A stretch of DNA of 64,000 nt from Actinopolymorpha sp. NPDC004070 (GTDB taxonomy: Bacteria; Actinomycetota; Actinomycetes; Propionibacteriales; Actinopolymorphaceae), in NCBI RefSeq assembly GCF_040610475.1, contig NZ_JBEXMJ010000001.1:124001-188000 (forward strand), given 5' to 3'. A program made the translations under genes and the position numbers. The notes below the pieces were generated by a model. The model was not told the DNA's origin and searched no databases. It saw only the letters and a list, made by a program, of their open reading frames with translations. Shown in pieces: positions 59,239 through 64,000 of the stretch (position 1 is its first letter; every line of letters starts with the position of its first letter).

Positions 59239-60103
59239 GATCGCTCCTGGCGTTCGGCGTGGCGGCCCGCAGACCCCGCGCGCAGGAGGTCGCCGCCACC
59301 ACCAGCGCCAGTGCCGTCCCGGTGGCGTAGGCGAGGAGGGGAGTGGACGGTCCGCTCGGCGTCGACGGATTCGTGAAGGCCGGGACGAGCACCGCGGCCA
59401 GGCCGATGGCGGCGGTGGCCCCCATCGAGACGATGGCGGCCGCGCCCGCCACCAGCGCGACCACGAGCGGCCGCCCGGCCACCGGTGTGTGGCGCAGCGC
59501 CGACGCCGGTCCGACGGCCGAGGCGAGCGCCGCCGCGCCACCGACCGCGGTCAACGCCAGAAACCAGGTCGTCCCGATCCCCACGCCCGGCCGTGGAGAG
59601 TGCGGAACGAGCCGGCTGACCGTCACCGCGGCGGTGAGGAAGCCGGCGGCCGCGACGACGGGTACGCCCAGCGCGGCGACGGTCCGCACCCGCCGGTGGG
59701 TGGCGCGCACGACGGCGCCCGCCAGCGGCATCCCGCCGAGCGCCAAAGCCAGCACGGAAGCCGCGGCGCAGGCGACATACACCGCGCGCAGTCCACCGCC
59801 CGCGAGCGTGCCGGGCGTGGGATCGTCGTGCAGTTGGCCGAAGACGACGGCGCCGGCAGTGAGCGTCACCCAGGCGAACAGCGTCGTGGCGACGCTGGCG
59901 CGCATCCGGGCGGCGCGGTCGTGCAGGTGGGCCGCCGGCCGGATCCATGCCGACGCCGCCGCCGGAAGGACGTCGAGGACCTGGCGGAGGTGGACGCCGG
60001 TGTCCTCCAGGAGCGCCACGAACTCCTCGCCGTACCGCTCGCGCCACGCCGGGGGATACAACGCGACCACCATCGTGGCCCGCCCCCGTAGCCCCGACCT
60101 CAC
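59225..60103 (-). CDS. Multi-pass membrane protein of PadR-linked type
   Basis: 292-residue membrane protein. The N-terminal YPPAWRERYGEEFVALLEDTG is a conserved cytoplasmic head found in many actinobacterial proteins encoded next to PadR regulators. About six to seven membrane segments follow from ATTLFAWVTLTAGAVVFGQL on. The start GTG 60103 overlaps the stop of the PadR gene as GTGA; ATG 60073 is the alternative. The role is unknown. Related genes often form a PadR - membrane protein pair, where the regulator controls the membrane gene. Confidence 0.78.
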   Translation of the reverse strand: MRSGLRGRATMVVALYPPAWRERYGEEFVALLEDTGVHLRQVLDVLPAAASAWIRPAAHLHDRAARMRASVATTLFAWVTLTAGAVVFGQLHDDPTPGTLAGGGLRAVYVACAAASVLALALGGMPLAGAVVRATHRRVRTVAALGVPVVAAAGFLTAAVTVSRLVPHSPRPGVGIGTTWFLALTAVGGAAALASAVGPASALRHTPVAGRPLVVALVAGAAAIVSMGATAAIGLAAVLVPAFTNPSTPSGPSTPLLAYATGTALALVVAATSCARGLRAATPNARSDRGQG

Positions 60104-60405
60104 CGTGCCGCCGCCGTTCTCAGCCGGCGGGCCCCGAGGTCGGCGACCAGCCGCATCTGGCGAAGCTGCTCGCTGAGTGCCTCCGTCCCGGCGGCGGTGA
60201 GGCGGTAGGGGCGGCGCCGGGCCTGCGCCGGGAGTGCCTCGATCAGGCCGCCTTCCTCCAGCCGGGCGAGTACGCCGTACAGCGTGCCCGGGCCCAGCGT
60301 CACCCCCACCCGCTCGGCGATGTCCTGCGTGATCGCGTACCCGTGCTTCTCGCCGCCGGCCAGGCTGGTCAACACGAGCACCCACGCGTCGGTCTCCGGC
60401 GCCAC
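60100..60405 (-). CDS. PadR family transcriptional regulator
   Basis: 101-residue PadR regulator of the short (s1) type. The winged helix shows VLVLTSLAGGEKHGYAITQDI and TLGPGTLYGVLARLEEGGLIEA, and the wing ARRRPYRLTAAG. GTG 60405 has GGAGGAGGAACG before it. It is the first gene of an operon with the membrane protein and the hydrolase. A dyad 50-85 bp upstream (60457-60490) is a candidate site for autorepression. The inducer is unknown; PadR proteins often respond to small aromatic or toxic compounds. Confidence 0.92.
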   Translation of the reverse strand: MAPETDAWVLVLTSLAGGEKHGYAITQDIAERVGVTLGPGTLYGVLARLEEGGLIEALPAQARRRPYRLTAAGTEALSEQLRQMRLVADLGARRLRTAAAR

Positions 60406-60456
60406 CGTTCCTCCTCCACCGTCTCCGCCGCGTCGTTCTCCACGGCGATCGGCAAT

Positions 60457-60490
60457 TACTACGCCGTACGATACATCGGCTAGCGTAGTA
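60457..60490. promoter_or_regulatory. Inverted repeat upstream of padR, candidate operator
   Basis: TACTACGC (60457-60464) and GCGTAGTA (60483-60490) are a perfect 8-bp inverted repeat with an 18-nt spacer. It lies about 50 bp before the PadR gene, between PadR and MerR genes, and is locally A/T-richer than the genes. It is likely the binding site of PadR. Confidence 0.55.
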
Positions 60491-60513
60491 GTCCAGAGGT
60501 TTCGGTCAGGTGG

Positions 60514-60897
60514 TCATCCGGTCGGGGCGCTCGTGCGTATCCGGTCCGCCAGCCGGTCGCGGGTCTCGGTGAGCCGGGCGATCTCGGCGTCCAGCGCGGC
60601 CAGCCGGCGTTGGGCGATCCCGGCTCGCTCGCTGGTCTGCGCGGTCGCGGCGCAGCGCTTCGGCAGACCGTCGATCGAGGACCTGTCCAGCCAGTCCGCG
60701 CAGCCGCGCACGTCCTCCACGGTCAGGCCCAGGGCGAGCAGTTCCCGGACGAGCCGTACGCGGGACACGTCGCGGCTGGTGTACTCGCGGTACCCGGCCA
60801 CCGTCCGGGCCGGCTCGGGGAGCAGTCCGCGTTTCTCGTAGAAGCGCAGGGCCCGTGCCGTCGTCCCGGCCGCCGCTGCCGCATCGCCGATTCGCAT
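60514..60897 (-). CDS. MerR family transcriptional regulator
   Basis: 127-residue MerR protein. The N-terminal winged helix (MRIGDAAAAAGTTARALRFY) has the usual YEKRGLL and YREYTSRDV. A dimerisation helix follows, and a C-terminal part with two cysteines (VRGCADWL and PKRCAAT), but not the full metal-binding set of MerR or SoxR. ATG 60897 has GGAGGAG just before. It follows the oxidoreductase gene by 34 bp on the same strand and probably regulates it, as MerR genes often do with neighbouring quinone-reductase-like enzymes. Confidence 0.9.
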   Translation of the reverse strand: MRIGDAAAAAGTTARALRFYEKRGLLPEPARTVAGYREYTSRDVSRVRLVRELLALGLTVEDVRGCADWLDRSSIDGLPKRCAATAQTSERAGIAQRRLAALDAEIARLTETRDRLADRIRTSAPTG

Positions 60898-60931
60898 GTC
60901 TCCTCCGTCGAGATCGCGGGCCCGCGGGTGC

Positions 60932-61984
60932 CTACAACGCCACGACCACCGTGCCCAGGTGCTTACCTGCTGCCGCGTCGTACAACGCCTGTGGGGCGTT
61001 TTCGATGCCCTTGATCCGGACGTGCGGGAAGGAGATGGCTCCGGCGCGCAGCCACTCGGCAAACCTTTCGGTCCATTCCGCCCGCACCGACGGCGCGGTG
61101 TCCAGCCCGCTGAACCCCCGGATCCGCAGGCGCTTGAGGATCACCGCGAACGAGTCGATCTCGACCGGCGCGCTGGGGCTGGGCCGCACCGGTGAGAGCT
61201 GCGAGGACAGCGCGCCGAGGAGGACGAACCGCGCTCCCGGGCGGGCCGCCGCCACCGCCGCCTGGAGCTGTTCGCCGCCCACGTTGTCGAAGTAGACGTC
61301 GATCCCGTCCGGTGCGGCCTTGGCCAGTTGCCCGGCGACCGGTTCGTCGTCCCGGCCGCGGAGCAGAACGGCGTCGTAGCCCAGGTCCGCGACGAGCCGG
61401 TCGGCCTTCGCCTGGATGCTGGTACTCCCGACGACCCGGCCCGCGCCGAGCAGCCGTGCGATCTGCCCGGCCATCGAGCCCAGCGAGCCGGCCGCGCCGG
61501 AGACGAACACCGTGTCGCCGGGGCGTACGCCCGCCGCGTCGGTGAGTGCGTCGTACGCCGTGGATCCCTGCGACAGGTGGGCGGCCGGGTCGGGGAGGAC
61601 GTCGCCCAGGGGAGCGGCCTCGGACGCGGGCACGACGGCGTACTCCCGCCATCCCTGTGAGTGCGACACCAGGTCTCCGGGGCGGACGGTCGCACCGGCA
61701 GGTGCGGAGACCACCTCCCCGATCGCGCCGCCGAACAAGGTGTCGCCGACCCGCAGCGGCGGCAGCGGCGCATCCTCCACACTGTCACCCATCAACGTGC
61801 GCAGGGCGGGGAAGACGTGGAAGAACCGGTTGCGCAGCAGCACCTCGTCGGTGCCGGGCACCGGGGCGGGTGTCTCGACGACGGACAGATCCTCCGGGCG
61901 CGGAAGCGTGTCGGGTACGGAGGCGAGCCGGACCTCGCGTGACGTACGGGGCGGGATGGGCGCGTGCTGGGCGGGGCTGGACAC
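60932..61984 (-). CDS. NADP-dependent medium-chain oxidoreductase, CurA/YncB-like
   Basis: 350-residue zinc-independent medium-chain reductase. The cofactor loop is VFVSGAAGSLGSMAGQIARLLGA, and FDNVGGEQLQAAVAAARPGARF is the typical CurA/PTGR/YncB block. SQGSTAYDALTDAAGVRPGDTV is also conserved. It probably reduces double bonds of enones or quinones with NADPH. GTG 61984 has GAGGAG at 6-nt spacing; the longer frame to 62089 is not supported. A MerR gene follows in the same direction. Confidence 0.87.
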   Translation of the reverse strand: MSSPAQHAPIPPRTSREVRLASVPDTLPRPEDLSVVETPAPVPGTDEVLLRNRFFHVFPALRTLMGDSVEDAPLPPLRVGDTLFGGAIGEVVSAPAGATVRPGDLVSHSQGWREYAVVPASEAAPLGDVLPDPAAHLSQGSTAYDALTDAAGVRPGDTVFVSGAAGSLGSMAGQIARLLGAGRVVGSTSIQAKADRLVADLGYDAVLLRGRDDEPVAGQLAKAAPDGIDVYFDNVGGEQLQAAVAAARPGARFVLLGALSSQLSPVRPSPSAPVEIDSFAVILKRLRIRGFSGLDTAPSVRAEWTERFAEWLRAGAISFPHVRIKGIENAPQALYDAAAGKHLGTVVVAL

Positions 61985-62108
61985 GGTGGGCTCCTCGATG
62001 TGCGGTCGAGCATGCGTCGGCATGCGTCGGCGGCGGGTGATCACCCGCCGCGCCGCGACGCTAATCCCTGACCCGCACGTCAAGGTCAAGCCCGATCCTG
62101 CCGGACTT

Positions 62109-62630
62109 CTACGGTTTTCCAGGGTTCACGTCGACGTTCACCTCGACGCCGCGAAGGCTGTGCCGGAAGGAGAGTTGGCGTCCGTCGTCGCGGGTGCCCC
62201 CGTCGCGGCGCCAGCCGGTCGCCTCGTAGAACGCCTGACCGCGGGTGTAGCCCGCGACCGTCCACAGCACCGCCTCGCGGTAGCCGGACTCCGCCAGCGA
62301 AGCGAGCGCCGTGCGCATCAGGGCGCTTCCGACCCCGCCGCGCCAGTACGTGGGATCGACGGCGATCGTGTCGAGTTCGCCGAGGTGGGGGTCGACCGGG
62401 TCGCGGCTGGGGCCGACTCCGACCATGCCGACGATGCGCCCGGTGGTGGTTTCCGCGACCCACCAGCGGGTCCGGCCGCTCGTCAGGTCGTTCTCCCAGC
62501 GCCGGATCCGGTCGTCGTCGAGCCCGACCGTACCCATCAGGTCGCCGAACCCGGAGTTCCACGAGTCGACGTAGATCCGGGCCACCCGCGGCGCGTCCTC
62601 GGCGCGTGCTTCGCGTATGCCGGTCGCCAT
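62109..62630 (-). CDS. GNAT family N-acetyltransferase
   Basis: 173-residue GNAT enzyme. The N-terminus is GIREARAEDAPRVARIYVDS. The acetyl-CoA site is in ELDTIAVDPTYWRGGVGSAL, and LWTVAGYTRGQAFYEATGWR is the normal ending. ATG 62630 is the first conserved residue; the frame extends to 62804 through a region antiphase to a secreted protein gene. It is divergent from that gene (82 bp). Substrate unknown. Confidence 0.86.
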   Translation of the reverse strand: MATGIREARAEDAPRVARIYVDSWNSGFGDLMGTVGLDDDRIRRWENDLTSGRTRWWVAETTTGRIVGMVGVGPSRDPVDPHLGELDTIAVDPTYWRGGVGSALMRTALASLAESGYREAVLWTVAGYTRGQAFYEATGWRRDGGTRDDGRQLSFRHSLRGVEVNVDVNPGKP

Positions 62631-62712
62631 CCGCTCAGTCTGCGCAGGTGCGGGACCATCCGTCACGTCCGGACGGCTCGCGAGGCCGCCGGGACGGGCG
62701 CACACTGTGCGC

Positions 62713-63219
62713 ATGCCGGACACCGCGCGGCGTGCCCCGAGGCGCACCCTGTTGCTGGCCGTGGTTGCCGCCGCGGTGGTCGTCCCCGGCGTCGGCGTGA
62801 CCACCGCGGCCGCCGGCGACGCACGAGTTCGTGCCGGGCACGCGCGCCACTACCCGGAGCTGGGGCTCGACCTCGTTCCCGCGCCGGCTGGAACCGTTCC
62901 CACACTGTCGGCCGGCGAGGCGGTTCGGTCGTACGAACACAGCCGGGGTGGTGCGACCTGGCAGCCACCCCGGCGGCCGCGCACCGAGGTGATGCTCGCC
63001 GGCGGTCGCGCGGCACAGACACTCACCAGCCGACTGGTGTGGGTGCTCACCTGGCGCGACATCGAGGCGGCGGTCGAAGGCCCGGCGACCCTCTCCAGGG
63101 CCGAACGCCGGGCACTGCGGCAGCAGGTGCGGTTCGACGGCACCGCCGTCGTGGACGCCACCACCGGTGAGGTGCTCGTCGTTTTCGAGGAAGGCCACGA
63201 CCGGCCCCGGCCAGCATGA
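62713..63219 (+). CDS. Small secreted protein of unknown function
   Basis: 168-residue protein with a signal peptide (about residues 1-35: arginine-rich head, then LLLAVVAAAVVVPGVGVTTAAAG). The mature part is about 130 residues, contains TEVMLAGGRAAQTLTSRLVW and ends with a strand-rich segment TAVVDATTGEVLVVFEEGH. No cysteines are present in the mature chain. ATG 62713 gives the usual signal peptide; the longer frame to 62617 is antiphase to a GNAT gene. I know no family for it. Confidence 0.7.
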   Translation: MPDTARRAPRRTLLLAVVAAAVVVPGVGVTTAAAGDARVRAGHARHYPELGLDLVPAPAGTVPTLSAGEAVRSYEHSRGGATWQPPRRPRTEVMLAGGRAAQTLTSRLVWVLTWRDIEAAVEGPATLSRAERRALRQQVRFDGTAVVDATTGEVLVVFEEGHDRPRPA

Positions 63220-63310
63220 TCGCCTTCACAGGCGGGAGATCGGCGTGTTACGTGTCGGACACAGGTCGGCCCGAGAGTTGGTCGCGCATTCCCGCCCTCG
63301 AAGGAGAGCC

Positions 63311-63610
63311 ATGCCACCCACCCCACCGACCGACGCCGAGCTGGACGTGATGATTCGCGTCCGGCTCGCATCGTTGGGAATCGATCTCGACCAGCTTCCG
63401 GCCGGCACCGACCCGGACCCACTGACCGGCGCGCCCGGCCGCGACGCCGCGCTGGCGTCGTTGCGCTCGTTCGTCCGGGGGACCGTCGGCACCCTTGCCG
63501 GCTACCAGCTTCCGGCCACGGCGGGTGCCGACGCGGAGACGGCGGACGCGCTGTCCCAGCAGCACGCGCCGATGCTCTATCCCTCGATCAGTACCGAATG
63601 GCGGCGGTGA
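63311..63610 (+). CDS. 99-residue protein coupled to an amidase gene
   Basis: Protein of 99 residues, mostly alpha-helical (DAELDVMIRVRLASLGIDLDQL and ALASLRSFVRGTVGTLAGYQ), with a polar C-terminus ending YPSISTEWRR. It has no signal peptide or membrane segment. ATG 63311 has AAGGAGAG at 4-nt spacing. The stop overlaps the amidase start (TGATG), so the two are coupled. Small helical subunits such as AtzG accompany some amidases, but I see no clear homology. It may be a partner or chaperone of the amidase. Confidence 0.7.
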   Translation: MPPTPPTDAELDVMIRVRLASLGIDLDQLPAGTDPDPLTGAPGRDAALASLRSFVRGTVGTLAGYQLPATAGADAETADALSQQHAPMLYPSISTEWRR

Positions 63611-64000
63611 TGGCGAACGAACCCGTCGACCGGCGCGTGGACCGCCGGGCCTTCCTCGCTCGCTCGGCCGCCCTAGCCGCGGCCGGTGCCGCCGGTACGG
63701 CAGGTGCGATCGCGCTGCCCTCGGCCGCCGGCGCCGCGACGACCGCGACGACCGCCGTGACGACGAGCGCGGCGACGAGCGTTGCCGCCCTGACGCCGGC
63801 GCGCCGCGCCCCGAACCTCGACCAGCCGAACGCCTACGCCCGACCGCGCCCGGAGGCGGTGGCCGACCCGACCGAGCTCACCCTGGCCGAGGCGGCCTGG
63901 ATGATCAGGGCGCAACGGCTCACCCCGCAGCGGCTCCTCGAGGCGTACCTCGCCCGGATCGGCACCTACGACACGACCTATCAGGCGTTCAACGTGGTTC
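63610..64000 (+). CDS. Tat-exported amidase, N-terminal part
   Basis: The gene is cut by the window end after 130 codons. The N-terminus has RRVDRRAFLARSAALAAAG, a twin-arginine signal peptide of about 50 residues, followed by a Thr/Ala-rich linker. Then comes ELTLAEAAWMIRAQRLTPQR and LLEAYLARIGTYDTTYQAFN, the normal beginning of amidase-signature enzymes. The Ser-cisSer-Lys catalytic residues lie beyond the window. ATG 63610 overlaps the stop of the 99-residue gene; GTG 63607 is a possible start one codon earlier. It is likely a secreted amidohydrolase; substrate unknown. Confidence 0.85.
   Translation, partial: MANEPVDRRVDRRAFLARSAALAAAGAAGTAGAIALPSAAGAATTATTAVTTSAATSVAALTPARRAPNLDQPNAYARPRPEAVADPTELTLAEAAWMIRAQRLTPQRLLEAYLARIGTYDTTYQAFNVV

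Overview
The window is high-GC DNA with GTG starts, start/stop overlaps, Tat signals and PASTA, DUF222-HNH and DUF2891 proteins. This points to an actinobacterium, probably a soil or plant-associated member of the Propionibacteriales or a relative (inferred from gene content only; no rRNA is present). I see no tRNA, rRNA, CRISPR array, insertion sequence or phage module. Positions 1-40 hold the tail of a gene that begins outside the window, and an amidase gene is cut by the right end.

Region 1 (about 0.7-11.6 kb) is an exopolysaccharide locus. A rightward flippase, a 36-codon coupled ORF and a Wzy-like polymerase face a leftward six-gene operon. In transcription order the operon is WcaI/WbuB-like glycosyltransferase, gmd, fcl, WcaF-like acyltransferase and two GT4 glycosyltransferases, and every junction overlaps. 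A Wzz-type tyrosine kinase diverges from it. gmd and fcl convert GDP-mannose to GDP-L-fucose, so the polymer is probably fucosylated and acylated. The left part is poorer in GC than the rest.

Region 2 (about 11.7-31 kb) holds sugar uptake and degradation genes. A flavin monooxygenase is followed by a CUT1-type importer (binding protein and two permeases) and a large secreted DUF5722-like protein with clan GH-A-like catalytic glutamates and two C-terminal binding-like domains. Leftward genes follow: a small membrane protein, a DUF2891 protein, an FG-GAP/VCBS-like repeat protein with a PASTA domain, a PhyH dioxygenase, a Gfo/Idh/MocA oxidoreductase and an esterase-like hydrolase. The last of these diverges, across a palindrome-bearing region, from a second importer operon that ends in an HSL-family hydrolase.

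Region 3 (about 31-41 kb) is mixed: an SDR, AlkB with a perfect CGAAC-N4-GTTCG SOS-type box just upstream, a small methyltransferase-like protein, an APH-fold kinase, a translationally coupled pair of paralogous exported beta-propellers (one Sec, one Tat), and a DUF222-HNH protein that may be leaderless.

Region 4 (about 41-48 kb) is a compact leftward operon, PhyH dioxygenase - binding protein - permease - permease - GH4 glycosidase - HAD hydrolase, divergent from a PfkB sugar kinase. None of the three importers carries an ATPase gene, so they presumably share one encoded elsewhere.

Region 5 (about 48-64 kb) holds an LLM oxidoreductase, a secreted propeller-like protein, a secreted M14 metallopeptidase ending in a strong hairpin, GNAT enzymes, a GH127 glycosidase, an APH-like kinase, a PadR - membrane protein - hydrolase operon, a quinone-reductase-like enzyme followed by a MerR regulator, a small secreted protein, and a 99-aa ORF coupled to a Tat-exported amidase.
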